The notes: generated by a model from the letters alone, not told the origin. Numbered from the stretch's first letter, positions 8,297-17,690 are shown. The stretch: 64,000 nucleotides of DNA from Enterovibrio norvegicus FF-33 (GCF_000286835.2 NZ_AJYD02000038.1:2647071-2711070); one strand, 5' to 3'. A program made the numbers and translations.

Positions 8297-9340
8297 CTAT
8301 TGCGCTGCTGACGCTGCTTTCACTTCGCTCAGTAAGCTTTGCAGAATATTCTCCGCACCTTCGCGCGCGGCGGCTTTTTGATCGTCAGGATACGCATTCG
8401 CCACCACGTCATAGTACGTCGCATGCAGATTCTCACTCAGTGCTTTAAAACGATTACGTTCTTCGTCAGTCAACACCACCACTTGCATTTCAGGACGTTC
8501 TTTGAGGATTTTTTCCATGTTTTCGCTGTTGATGCGAATTTGGTATTCATAAGCGGCTTGATCGGCGGCCTTAATCGCTTTTCTCACCATGGCTTGTTTT
8601 TCAGCAGACAATTCACTGAACCATTTGCTGTTTGTCGACACCGTGCTGACGTAAGGTTGCTGCCCTGGGAACATCAAATAATCTTGCACTTCATGCCATT
8701 TGGCGTTGTAGATGAAGTAAATAGGGTTAACCATGCCATCAATGGTTTTGAGCTGAAGCGAACCGTACACTTCACCCCACGACAAAGGCGTCGGGGTGGC
8801 ACCAAACGTCTTGTAGGTTTCAACAGGAATTGTCGATGTGAACGTTCGGATTTTCTGATCAGAGAAATCTTCGGGTGAACGAATCGCCTTGTTAGCCCCC
8901 CAGACCATTTCCCCTTCAGACATCATCGATAGCAGCTTCAAGTTGACCTTTTCAAACTTAGGGGCCAATTCGTTGTAGATCGTTGGGCTTTCAGTCAGCA
9001 CTTTGTGTGTCACTTTTTCGTCTGTACCCAACACATATGGCAAGCTTACCGCCTGCACTTCGGGCACGTAAGAACCCAAGTGACCAGACCCTACAGACAC
9101 AAACTGAATAGTGCCTTTTGCTGCTAGCTCAACAATATCGTTTTCTGTGCCAAGCTGACCGTAATAGTAAATACGCACGCGGATATCGCCATCCGACTCT
9201 TTTTTCATCACCTCGGCAAATTTTTGCGCATAGATATCTTGCACGTCAGTTTTGTCTTCTTCCGACGCAAACTTCCATGTCTCAGCCTGTGCACCGAACA
9301 TCATTCCTAAACTTAATAGTGCTACGCCAAATCGCTTCAT
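8297..9340 (-). CDS. TRAP periplasmic solute-binding protein, TeaA/UehA-like
   Basis: About 347 residues. I prefer the ATG at 9340 to the one at 9349 because AAGGA then lies at a proper distance. A signal peptide ends in FGAQA-ET. The body is a DctP fold; the block PEDFSDQKIRTF... TFGATPTPLSWGEVYGSLQ...IDGMVNPI strongly recalls the ectoine-binding TeaA of Halomonas as I remember it, including the Trp in the LSWGEVYG motif. It captures substrate in the periplasm for the two membrane subunits. A gap of ~140 bp before the small-subunit gene may allow a higher level of this protein. Confidence 0.82.
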   Translation of the reverse strand: MKRFGVALLSLGMMFGAQAETWKFASEEDKTDVQDIYAQKFAEVMKKESDGDIRVRIYYYGQLGTENDIVELAAKGTIQFVSVGSGHLGSYVPEVQAVSLPYVLGTDEKVTHKVLTESPTIYNELAPKFEKVNLKLLSMMSEGEMVWGANKAIRSPEDFSDQKIRTFTSTIPVETYKTFGATPTPLSWGEVYGSLQLKTIDGMVNPIYFIYNAKWHEVQDYLMFPGQQPYVSTVSTNSKWFSELSAEKQAMVRKAIKAADQAAYEYQIRINSENMEKILKERPEMQVVVLTDEERNRFKALSENLHATYYDVVANAYPDDQKAAAREGAENILQSLLSEVKAASAAQ

Positions 9341-9460
9341 TACTTCCATCCTTCTATGTCGCTATCCGAGAAACACCTTAATACCGGACGCCGTCATGGC
9401 ATTCACTCAAGTACTTAGGTGGTGAACTTGCACTGTGTCAGACACAGCCTGTTGCCTGAT

Positions 9461-10669
9461 TCAATCGACCGTGAGTTGGGTTAAACGATCGTTAACCAGT
9501 TGGATCCAATATCGTGCTCCCAATGCCAGAATGCGGTCATTGAAATCGTATTTGGGATTATGCAGCGCACACCCACCGACCGATTCCACGCCATTACCGA
9601 GCAATACATAACAGCCAGGTTTAACGCGAAGCATGCTTGAGAAATCTTCCGAAATAGTCAGCGGTTCACATTCGCCGTTGACCTTGTCATCACCCAACAC
9701 TTTCTGCGCAGCTTTCACGGCATAAGCAGTTTGCTGTGGTGCATTTACTGTGGGGTAAAAGGTATTAATGAACTCAAATGAATACGTCGCACCTGCCGCC
9801 AAACAAATGCCGTCAACAATACGCGCCATGCTCTGTTCGATGCGTGCCAACGTGGCTTCCGTAAAACATCGGCAATCCCCTTTGATAGTCACTTGGGAAG
9901 GGATCACGTTGACCGTGCCATCCGTCACGAACTCGGTGGCAGACACCACGGCGGTTTCGTTAATGGCGCTGAGATTGCGCGAGACGATGGTTTGAAGCCC
10001 CATGATCACTTGTGCGCCGACCACAATCGGATCAATGCCTTGATGTGGCAAAGCGGCATGACCGCCGACCCCATGGATCGTAATTTCAAAGCTGCTTTCG
10101 CTCGCCATTAACGAGCCTGCACGCACCATTAACTCGCCTTCCGCTAAACCGGGAAAGTTATGAATACCGTACACTTCATCAATGGAGAAACGTTCAAAAA
10201 GACCATCATCAATCATGGCTTGTGCACCACGACCATGCTCTTCATCAGGCTGAAAAATGAAGTACACCGTGCCATCAAACATTAGGTTCTGAGCAAGATA
10301 AGCGGCGGCTCCCAATAGCATGGCGGAGTGCCCGTCATGCCCACAGGCATGCATCTTCCCTTCATGTTGGGAGCAATGTGAAAAGGTATTTTGTTCATGG
10401 ATATGCAGCGCATCCATGTCTGCGCGGAGCCCGATACTGGCCGTACTACTTCCACTGCGCAACATGCCCACCAGCCCGCTTTGACCAATATTTCGCACCA
10501 CCTCAATGCCAAAGCTGTCTAATTTGTCTGCAATAAAATCAGCGGTGAGATTGACGTCAAAACCACACTCGGGAAACCGGTGAAGGTGCTGCCGCCACGT
10601 CGTCATGTCAGCAACAAGCTGCTCGGATAACAATAATGAAGAAACCGAAGGTGAAGAAAGCAATGACAT
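9461..10669 (-). CDS. M20 family amidohydrolase/deacylase
   Basis: About 402 residues; the ATG at 10669 is preferred because GGAG lies 8 bp before it. M20D-type metal motifs are visible: HACGHDGHSAMLLGAA and DEEHGRGAQAMID, plus a later HNPKYDFND. Such enzymes remove acyl groups from N-acylated amino acids (hippurate or acetyl-diamino acid hydrolases). In standard ectoine clusters this step, removal of acetate from N-acetyl-diaminobutyrate, is done by DoeB of a different family; here the M20 enzyme sits in the equivalent position, so I infer the same job. Confidence 0.78.
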   Translation of the reverse strand: MSLLSSPSVSSLLLSEQLVADMTTWRQHLHRFPECGFDVNLTADFIADKLDSFGIEVVRNIGQSGLVGMLRSGSSTASIGLRADMDALHIHEQNTFSHCSQHEGKMHACGHDGHSAMLLGAAAYLAQNLMFDGTVYFIFQPDEEHGRGAQAMIDDGLFERFSIDEVYGIHNFPGLAEGELMVRAGSLMASESSFEITIHGVGGHAALPHQGIDPIVVGAQVIMGLQTIVSRNLSAINETAVVSATEFVTDGTVNVIPSQVTIKGDCRCFTEATLARIEQSMARIVDGICLAAGATYSFEFINTFYPTVNAPQQTAYAVKAAQKVLGDDKVNGECEPLTISEDFSSMLRVKPGCYVLLGNGVESVGGCALHNPKYDFNDRILALGARYWIQLVNDRLTQLTVD

Positions 10670-10733
10670 TGTGAGCACTCCGTAGCGAGCCATTAAAAAA
10701 GCGTTGTCCCTTCAGACAATAGAAACAGATGCA

Positions 10734-11504
10734 CTATTGCGCGAGATGCTGCTCAAGGAGCACACCAAATCCTGTGATCGGTCGGGGGTAGTTCACCAAC
10801 CGAAGGGAATGCCACACCAATACCTGATTACTGCTGAGGACAGGCTTGTCTAGCGCCAACTCTAAACGCGACACAACACTCGACGCGCGCAACGCAGTAC
10901 AAGAAATAAAGAGGAGATCAGCATCAGGGTGGCAGGTTGAAATGGCCGCTTGCGCAATGTCCTCCCTCGAAATGTACGTCATCGCCGTATCATCTTCGAA
11001 GCCAAATCCCGCAATATTGAGTACGTCATAACCTTGCTCGATGAACAATGCCGCCATCTCTCGGTTCACCGCATCAGTATAGGGAGTCAAAATGGAGATT
11101 CGCTTTGCGCCCAACGCTTCAAACGCGCACAGGGCGGCGGTCACAGGGTTAGTGACTTGAGCGCCGGGTCGTGCGCGTTGAACCAATTCAGTGACACGGT
11201 CACTACCAATGGCAACAGTGCCAGAGGTGCAAGCGTAGATAATCACGTCCAAGTCCGTGCCGGGTAAAATGCAATCTGCCGCGGCGCTGATGCCCGGTGC
11301 CATGCTGCGCAGGTTTTCGACCGTCAACGGGTTAACGTTTCGCACGCGGCTGGTAAATGCACGCACATCATCGGGATACAGATGGCTAAAATCGTGCTCG
11401 ATATTGAAATCCGTCGCCAATGCGATAACACCGATGCGTCCTGCTGGTGCTAAGTGCTCAAGTTCGCATCCAAGAGCAACAGTTTCGCTGTTTATCTTTT
11501 CCAT
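10734..11504 (-). CDS. Asp/Glu racemase superfamily protein (EutA/maleate isomerase-like)
   Basis: About 256 residues from the ATG at 11504; the longer frame needs TTG. Two cysteines in the expected contexts, YACTSGT and SCTALR, mark the two-domain Asp/Glu racemase, maleate isomerase and arylmalonate decarboxylase family. The relative called EutA accompanies ectoine-utilisation genes in Sinorhizobium. It heads the leftward operon and is divergent from the AsnC-type regulator. Its biochemical role in such clusters is not established to my knowledge. Confidence 0.72.
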   Translation of the reverse strand: MEKINSETVALGCELEHLAPAGRIGVIALATDFNIEHDFSHLYPDDVRAFTSRVRNVNPLTVENLRSMAPGISAAADCILPGTDLDVIIYACTSGTVAIGSDRVTELVQRARPGAQVTNPVTAALCAFEALGAKRISILTPYTDAVNREMAALFIEQGYDVLNIAGFGFEDDTAMTYISREDIAQAAISTCHPDADLLFISCTALRASSVVSRLELALDKPVLSSNQVLVWHSLRLVNYPRPITGFGVLLEQHLAQ

Positions 11505-11606
11505 CTCTGACCATTCCATCAAGCTTGTTGTTACATTTCGTTCACAAGATCCATAATCCCCCGAAGGGTTTAAAGAAAATCCCAATAAACATCTTTTGGA
11601 ATGAAG

Positions 11607-11627
11607 AAATTCCGCATTTTTTATGCG
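11607..11627. promoter_or_regulatory. Inverted CCGCAT/ATGCG(C/G) element, possible AsnC-type operator
   Basis: AAATTCCGCAT (11607-11617) is followed by a T-run and ATGCGC, giving an imperfect inverted repeat between the divergent racemase-like operon and the AsnC-type gene. The same 11-mer recurs at 13684-13694 in front of the ammonia-lyase gene, so a shared regulator, most simply the AsnC-type protein, is plausible. Confidence 0.45.
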
Positions 11628-11754
11628 CTATAGTGGGTTTTTAGTACCAAGATAAAATAAACACTGACATGGCTTTCTCGCCTTGTTTTTGTCTCAAAAA
11701 TGGACAGAAACACCACCACTATTTTGACGTCACCATTCAAAGGACCGAACGGGT

Positions 11755-12246
11755 ATGCCGAATTCATCAACACCTTCTATTGATAACTTTGATCGCAAGA
11801 TCCTCAATATCGTGCAAGCGTCAAATCGTACGACATCCGATCAAATCGCAGAACAAGTGGGACTCTCTCCCGCCGCCGTACAGCGACGTTTAAAACGCCT
11901 TCGAGAGCAAAAAATCATTCATGCCGATGTGTCTGTGATTGACCCTAAAGCGGTAGGAAATGCGATGACGTTTGTGGTGCAAGTGACCCTTGAGCGCGAG
12001 CGCGTCGATTTGATGCATAATTTCAAAAAGGAAATGAAAACGAACCGCTCTGTACAGCAATGTTATTACGTGACAGGGAGTTCGGATTTCATTTTAATAG
12101 TGACAGCGGCAGATATGGCGGGATATGACACGTTCACACGAGAGACATTCTTCGACAATGCGAACATCAAAAACTTTCAAACCAATGTGGTGATGGATCC
12201 GGTTAAAACTGGGTTAACGGTGCCTATTGATGAAGTGGCGGAATAA
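11755..12246 (+). CDS. Lrp/AsnC family regulator (DoeX-like)
   Basis: A 163-residue protein. The N-terminal winged helix (DNFDRKILNIVQAS... LSPAAVQRRLKRLREQKII) and the C-terminal RAM/ligand domain (CYYVTGSSDFILIVTAADM) are typical of Lrp/AsnC. It lies divergently beside the leftward catabolic operon and convergent with the ammonia-lyase gene. Ectoine clusters of Halomonas and others contain an AsnC-type regulator, DoeX, in the same position. I infer that it senses a catabolic intermediate such as acetyl-diaminobutyrate and controls both transcription units. Confidence 0.85.
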   Translation: MPNSSTPSIDNFDRKILNIVQASNRTTSDQIAEQVGLSPAAVQRRLKRLREQKIIHADVSVIDPKAVGNAMTFVVQVTLERERVDLMHNFKKEMKTNRSVQQCYYVTGSSDFILIVTAADMAGYDTFTRETFFDNANIKNFQTNVVMDPVKTGLTVPIDEVAE

Positions 12247-12265
12247 AACGTCTGCCAAGAAAAAT

Positions 12266-12292
12266 GGCAGTGTGTGTATTTATCACACTGCC
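12266..12292. terminator. Hairpin between convergent regulator and ammonia-lyase genes
   Basis: GGCAGTGTG and CACACTGCC form a perfect 9-bp stem around a TGTATTTAT loop, between two convergent genes. It probably ends the regulator transcript. A second inverted pair (GTCGGCTA / TAGCCGAC, 12304-12333) overlaps the end of the ammonia-lyase gene. Confidence 0.6.
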
Positions 12293-12323
12293 CATTTATG
12301 ATGTCGGCTAGCAAACGAGACGA

Positions 12324-13514
12324 TTAGCCGACTAGCTCACGATAGAGTTCGGGGTCAGTGGCACCTTCGGTGCCAAAAACAAGCACGCGGCTGGTTTCAT
12401 CTAGCCCCAACGCTGACGATAATTCGGCTTGAGTTCGCGCCAATAGCAACGCCGACAAGCCCGGCACACCGGACTCTCCTGCTTCAATTGCAGGGTCGTT
12501 TTGATAACCCGCCGCAAGCAATCTCATTGTTTCAGGTATTGCGCCTTCGCTGATTGTCATAAAATCATCGGCACCATTAGCCAAAATTGACCACGCAAGG
12601 CTCGAAACTTCGCCACACGCCAACCCTGCCATTAAGGTATCGAGATCACCATGAACAACAACAGGCTCGCCGGCTTGCGCACTTTGCTGAAGGCAATTCG
12701 CTTGCTCTGGTTCAACAATAATGAATCGTGGGCGTGCATCACCCCACCAGTCCCAAAAATAGCCGCACACCGCGGATGCCAAGCCGCCCACACCACCTTG
12801 TACAAATACATGGGTTGGAATATCACCTTTAAGCTGCTCAACGATTTCCGCCAGCATGACGGTGTAGCCCAGCGCCACGTCTTTCGGGATTTCCATGTAC
12901 CCCTCATACGAGGTATCAGACACAATCACGCGATCATGTTTTTTAGCTTCAGAATCTGCCATGCGAACAGATTCATCATAATTTCCGCTGATCCGAATCA
13001 CGTTCGCACCAAAGGCTTCCATCGCCTGCTTGCGTCCTTCAGACACATCACGGTGGACATAAATGACGCAGCCACAACCAAACATCTGCGCCCCCCAAGA
13101 AACCGAGCGCCCATGGTTTCCATCAGTCGCGCAACTCACCACGATCTCAGAGACCTCTGATTGCCATTTACCGGCCAATAAGTCCGCAATCGCTGGCGTT
13201 TTGCCAAAGCGCTCACTCAACACCCACTGCAACTGACGCGCAACGGCATATGCCCCACCCAACGCCTTAAAGCTTTTTAGCCCAAAACGTTGTGACTCGT
13301 CTTTGTACCAAAGCTGACTCACCCCAGCCGATGCTGCCATGTCGCTCAATGCATGAAGCGGTGTCACCTGATAACCGGGCCATTGCGAAATCGAGGCAAT
13401 GGCTTGTTCTGCATTCTTCACACTCAAAATACCCCGTTGGGCATCGCTGTATGGCGTTTCTACATGCGATTGAGGGTTACGAAAATGCGTCAGGTTGCCA
13501 GTGAGAAGCTGCAT
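12324..13514 (-). CDS. Diaminopropionate ammonia-lyase-like PLP enzyme
   Basis: A 396-residue fold-type II PLP enzyme. The cofactor Lys lies in YKDESQRFGLKSFKALGG, very close to the signature of diaminopropionate ammonia-lyase (DpaL/YgeX, ~400 residues). A Gly-rich phosphate loop (VQGGVGGLASAVCGY) follows. The family removes ammonia from 2,3-diaminopropionate or Ser/Thr. Ectoine clusters often carry EutB, a related but shorter threonine-dehydratase-like protein, and this gene may fill that slot, acting on a diamino acid released by the M20 enzyme. It is transcribed on its own, convergent with the AsnC-type gene. Confidence 0.8.
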   Translation of the reverse strand: MQLLTGNLTHFRNPQSHVETPYSDAQRGILSVKNAEQAIASISQWPGYQVTPLHALSDMAASAGVSQLWYKDESQRFGLKSFKALGGAYAVARQLQWVLSERFGKTPAIADLLAGKWQSEVSEIVVSCATDGNHGRSVSWGAQMFGCGCVIYVHRDVSEGRKQAMEAFGANVIRISGNYDESVRMADSEAKKHDRVIVSDTSYEGYMEIPKDVALGYTVMLAEIVEQLKGDIPTHVFVQGGVGGLASAVCGYFWDWWGDARPRFIIVEPEQANCLQQSAQAGEPVVVHGDLDTLMAGLACGEVSSLAWSILANGADDFMTISEGAIPETMRLLAAGYQNDPAIEAGESGVPGLSALLLARTQAELSSALGLDETSRVLVFGTEGATDPELYRELVG

Positions 13515-14007
13515 AGAAAATCATCCTTGTATTGGTTCGCCTATGGCTCGGGGTTTCAGCGTGTATTCCGTGAAGCACACGTTCAATGTCGATAATAAAA
13601 GTTTACCAACACGGCCTGCTGCGGTTGTGCCTTGTTACGTTCAAAAATGCGGGTTTTACACAAAATGGCGATGATCTACGCGTAAATTCCGCATAGTCAA
13701 AATCAAGCATCGTTGATGATCACACATTCCAACGCTCCTTCAATCTCGCCAATATCAGTGGGCACGCCATGTTAACTCGAACAATACCAACTCAATATTT
13801 TCACTCTAAATTAATGATTTAAAGCTTATTTTTCAGCCAGCATGTAGCACGACAAAACCCGCATTATTGAAGCAGGATCAACATTTCAAAAACAATCTCT
13901 GCACCAAGATCAATGAATTGCATATTCACCCATCATCATTATTGATAAATCCATCAGAATCCCGTCCGTAAACACATAATTCTAAGAACATTTTTCTGGG
14001 ACAAACC
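13515..14007. promoter_or_regulatory. Divergent control region with repeated CCGCAT motifs
   Basis: This 490-bp gene-free stretch lies between the ammonia-lyase and M66 protease genes. It contains ATGCGGGTTTT (about 13647), AAATTCCGCAT (13684-13694, identical to the site at 11607) and AAAACCCGCATTAT (13854-13867). The spacing and mixed orientation suit a protein that binds as multimers, as AsnC-type regulators do. The right part is AT-rich leader for the protease gene. No small gene is convincing. Confidence 0.45.
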
Positions 14008-17000
14008 ATGAAACTAAAGCTGTTGCCATTGCTCATTGGAAGCGCACTTGTCAGCCTGCCTACACTGGCAGAAACCAACACACTCACTGCGATGGGTGAA
14101 CAAACTCGTGCATCGCTGGAACAGATGCAGCAACTCGCACTAGACCCCGCCAACATTGTTGAGCGCGACGGTCGTCGCTTTTTGCAGTACCAAGGCAAAG
14201 AATATTGGGTGAACCACGAAAACTACCCAATGTTTCCGCTAAGCGATAAAAATGGTGAATACAGTACGGCCTTCCCGTTTGTCGACACCGATTGGGAATA
14301 CGTCGCTTACAATGGCGGCTTCTATTTGATGCATCGCGAATTCGGTGTCATGACATCGGATGATACGGGTTGCTACGTAGAATACATTCCCGCAGCGCGT
14401 GGCTCACAACATGATGACGGCAGCTATATTTGGCAAAGCGACATGGTATTGCGCACCGTCACGTCTGACTGCGGCACGCTGACTCTGCCAGAGATCACTG
14501 AGCTGCAGGCAGCATCTGTGTCTGACATCGGCGTAGAGCTGGCTTGGGTCGCAACAAGTGATGATGCTGACTACTCCATTGCACTGACCGCTCGCCACGA
14601 AGGTCAATCACCGATCACTTATAACTATTCTGCCAAAGGCAAGAGTTTCTATATTGGCGATCTCGAACCAGAAACCACCTATGAAGTCGAGCTCAAAGGC
14701 TGTAATGCACTAAGTTGCGACACTGAAACGTTTAGCTTTACCACTTTGCCAACCCGCCTTAGCTACAACGACAGCCGCAATGCGCAAAATCACTTACTTG
14801 GTAACCTTCGTGCCCACGTTAATTTTGCACAGACACACACCAGTGTGATGCCAAATGGCAACGAGGTGTTGGGTCACCCTAATCTTGTTATGTCACGTAA
14901 CGCGCAGTTGTTGGTGACTCCCTCTCAGCGTGGTGTAAACCAACTGTGGGTCGACGTTGAACTTGACGGCGTCAGCATGGGTCGTTTCCCAATGCAGCCA
15001 CCGAGCGCATTGGCGAAAACCGATCAGCCAAACAATGGCCGAAGCAAAGTGGTGTACTCCCACCACGCGTGGAGTTTCCCCCTGAGCTGGGAATGGATGA
15101 AACCCGGTCTATCACTGCGCTTTAGTGACAATCGAGGCCGTGAAGGCGATCTCAACAGCGACATGCTGGTATTCGGCGGCGCACCAGAAATGGTGATTCA
15201 AAACATTGATATCGGCATGTTGGTTGAGCCGCGTGATCGCTATGACATGATTAAGCAAATGCCAAATCTGGCGACCGATTACTTCCAGAAGATCCCAGTA
15301 TCTAAACTGGTAATGGCAGATTACACGCCCGTGCATTTACGAAAAGTGACACTGCCAAATGGCAAGGTGTACACCAAGGCCAGCGAGTTTGAAACACCAG
15401 GATGGCACGGTGGTGACATGCGTGAGTTCATCGGTAAGCGCTTGTTCTCCATTGGTATTAATAACGCCAACTTCGGCATCACAGATACCGCTGGCGGCGA
15501 TGCTAGCTGGGCTCGCCCATTTAGCCATATCACGGCACACAACAGCCGTGGTCGCTATTTGGCGAAAAACGCGGAGACAGGCGTTGTCACGTCTACCGTC
15601 GTGGTGCATGGCGGCAGCGGCGGCGGTGGCATTGTGACGCTAGACGATACCCGTGGCAACGAGTGGTCACACGAACTTGGCCACAACTTCGGTCGTGGTC
15701 ACCACCCACAAAACTCGTCGATTCATGACATGGAATCTGGCTGGGGTTGGGATGCACGCTACAATCGCTTCATCGGCAACATCCATTGGTCTGCTGCACC
15801 AGAGACAATGGAAAACCCTAGCAGTGGTGAAATTGTGCCGCCGTTCGCAGGTGAATTCCGCTTTCTTCGTGAAGCCATGGGGGGTGGCGAGTATCCGCTG
15901 ACTGGCCTTATCAGTCATTACACACTGGAGCACCCTATCCAATCTCGCATTACACAAGATTGGTTTAACCGTTCGAACAATTTGGACATGAATAGCACCA
16001 CGGGCTTCTCGCAGTGGGATCACTATGCACAGCAATATGTTGAAGCTGATTCAAACTATTCAAAACCAACATCGAAAGGCGTGCCAGTTATTACTGTGTT
16101 GGGTATTTACGACCCTTCAGAGAATAACCCAAGCCAGATTTATCCCTTGGTGTATTCCAACTACGGCAACCTATTTGATCTTCCTGCGCCAAGTGCCATC
16201 GACCTGCAACTCGAAGGCTGGCAAGACGTCGTTTCCATCACCAGCGCTGATCGCGTGAACACCCAATGGCAGACGATCAAAGAAAACAATGAATGGCTAC
16301 CGCTTTGTCAGTTCAGCTATACCAATGCGAATGGTGAACAAGCCAACTTCGTCGGTTATGAAGATACAGCAAACGCCGTATGCCGCTCATCATCAGACAT
16401 GTATTGGGCCGTGAATGGCGAACGCGAAATGCCAGAATCCGTGCCGATGGAATACCAACTGCTGGCAAGCAAGGGCGAACTGTTGGGCAAAGTAACCTAT
16501 TCGCCAACCGCGGCGCTGGGTGAGCAAACCCTTTGTAGCCTTGATAAATCAGGCACATCACACGACGGTGCAGGCTTTCTTGCTAACGGAAAATGTACGC
16601 AGTTTGACGGTGTTAAACACGTCAACGGCGCAAACTGGGCTTATGCAGCCCATCAAGGCGGTATCATGCAGTACAGCCTGACTTCACAAAAGCAATGTGA
16701 GCTAGTTGTTGATGGCGAAGACGGTTCAGTGCAGCGCATTGCGCTGGCAGGTGGTCGTTACAACAACGGTGAAAGTAACAAGTTCCACATCAACTTGCCT
16801 GCAGATGTGCACCCTGAGCGAATCTCTCTGAGCTGTTCTACAGGCGTAGATTCTCACAGTGTGCTCGATTCGGTTGAAACGCCACGCAACCCTGCGGTTA
16901 ACGATCTGATTGGCCCTGTCATCATTGGTCAAGAACACGGTTATGAAGCACTGGATTCCGCATTGCCATCAGGCTGGTTTAGCCACAACGACACCTTCGA

Positions 17001-17448
17001 CCCTGCGGCATTGACTGAAAAAGAGCGTCAAAACCTTGCTACCCTGCGTCTAGGCAATGACTACCCGAACATCTGTCGCTTCCCAATGACAGTCAACGGC
17101 GTAGAAAAAACCCTGCACGGTTACGTGGATAACCTTGGCAACGGCGATTTCCAATGCACAGGTGGCAGTGAAATCACAGTGCGTGATGCAGAAGGCGAAC
17201 GCCCTGTTTTATCAGCGCTGAACCAATTTGAATGGCTGTCTTTGATTAGCCGAGAAGATATTGGGGAGCGTATCAAAGCGACGGAAAACGGCGATGCTAA
17301 CCTGTGTAGCTTGAATCGCGGCGGTGATTTTTACGGCGCAGGATTTGTGAATAGCGGTGGCCAATGTGTGCAAGAGCCTGAAGTGTATTGGTCAAATGGC
17401 AATCATTGGACCTTCTCTAATGGTCATGGCGCATATAGCTTTCGTTAA
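14008..17448 (+). CDS. M66 zinc metalloprotease, TagA/StcE-like mucinase
   Basis: A 1146-residue secreted protein with a signal peptide (MKLKLLPLLIGSALVSLPTLA). A fibronectin type III-like domain lies at about 155-250 (ending LEPETTYEVELKGC...TFSFTTLP). The catalytic motif HELGHNFGRGHH near 555 fits HExxHxxGxxHH of the M66 family, which includes StcE of enterohaemorrhagic E. coli and ToxR-regulated TagA of Vibrio cholerae. The C-terminal ~400 residues hold repeated Cys-containing modules of two kinds (CQFSYTNANG / CRFPMTVNG and CSLDKSGTSHDGAGF / CSLNRGGDFYGAGF). The family cleaves mucin-type glycoproteins, suggesting action on host mucus or surface glycoproteins. It appears monocistronic. Confidence 0.87.
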   Translation: MKLKLLPLLIGSALVSLPTLAETNTLTAMGEQTRASLEQMQQLALDPANIVERDGRRFLQYQGKEYWVNHENYPMFPLSDKNGEYSTAFPFVDTDWEYVAYNGGFYLMHREFGVMTSDDTGCYVEYIPAARGSQHDDGSYIWQSDMVLRTVTSDCGTLTLPEITELQAASVSDIGVELAWVATSDDADYSIALTARHEGQSPITYNYSAKGKSFYIGDLEPETTYEVELKGCNALSCDTETFSFTTLPTRLSYNDSRNAQNHLLGNLRAHVNFAQTHTSVMPNGNEVLGHPNLVMSRNAQLLVTPSQRGVNQLWVDVELDGVSMGRFPMQPPSALAKTDQPNNGRSKVVYSHHAWSFPLSWEWMKPGLSLRFSDNRGREGDLNSDMLVFGGAPEMVIQNIDIGMLVEPRDRYDMIKQMPNLATDYFQKIPVSKLVMADYTPVHLRKVTLPNGKVYTKASEFETPGWHGGDMREFIGKRLFSIGINNANFGITDTAGGDASWARPFSHITAHNSRGRYLAKNAETGVVTSTVVVHGGSGGGGIVTLDDTRGNEWSHELGHNFGRGHHPQNSSIHDMESGWGWDARYNRFIGNIHWSAAPETMENPSSGEIVPPFAGEFRFLREAMGGGEYPLTGLISHYTLEHPIQSRITQDWFNRSNNLDMNSTTGFSQWDHYAQQYVEADSNYSKPTSKGVPVITVLGIYDPSENNPSQIYPLVYSNYGNLFDLPAPSAIDLQLEGWQDVVSITSADRVNTQWQTIKENNEWLPLCQFSYTNANGEQANFVGYEDTANAVCRSSSDMYWAVNGEREMPESVPMEYQLLASKGELLGKVTYSPTAALGEQTLCSLDKSGTSHDGAGFLANGKCTQFDGVKHVNGANWAYAAHQGGIMQYSLTSQKQCELVVDGEDGSVQRIALAGGRYNNGESNKFHINLPADVHPERISLSCSTGVDSHSVLDSVETPRNPAVNDLIGPVIIGQEHGYEALDSALPSGWFSHNDTFDPAALTEKERQNLATLRLGNDYPNICRFPMTVNGVEKTLHGYVDNLGNGDFQCTGGSEITVRDAEGERPVLSALNQFEWLSLISREDIGERIKATENGDANLCSLNRGGDFYGAGFVNSGGQCVQEPEVYWSNGNHWTFSNGHGAYSFR

Positions 17449-17500
17449 TGATGGCTTCGTTTAACGACAGTTTTCGTTAAATTAATCATGTCTAACCTTT

Positions 17501-17545
17501 CCCGCCAACACCGCGCTTTTCGCAGTGTGTTGGCGGGATGTTTTC
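17501..17545 (+). terminator. Rho-independent terminator of the M66 gene
   Basis: A perfect 11-bp GC-rich stem (CCCGCCAACAC / GTGTTGGCGGG) is followed by ATGTTTTCTG. Confidence 0.8.
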
Positions 17546-17651
17546 TGTTTGCATCCCACCTGAAACACCGCTCAGCCCCCCCGTTATTTCATTAACCTCT
17601 TTAACTCTTTCTGTCGCGTAAGTCCGTGCACAAGACTCGCGATGTTCATAA

Positions 17652-17690
17652 CGTAAAATTATTCATTCGATAATAATCGATAATTTTACG
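17652..17690. promoter_or_regulatory. Nested palindromes upstream of the alkene reductase gene
   Basis: A perfect 11-bp inverted repeat, CGTAAAATTAT (17652-17662) and ATAATTTTACG (17680-17690), encloses an off-centre second palindrome, TCGAT-AATA-ATCGA (17667-17680). It lies ~140 bp before the reductase gene and ~110 bp after the protease terminator. It may be an operator for a dimeric repressor of the reductase gene; no repressor gene of the NemR type is adjacent. Confidence 0.4.

Noticed and set aside
12324-13514. Threonine dehydratase
   Set aside because: The QRFGLKSFKALGG cofactor motif and ~396-residue length fit diaminopropionate ammonia-lyase better; there is no regulatory ACT-like domain.
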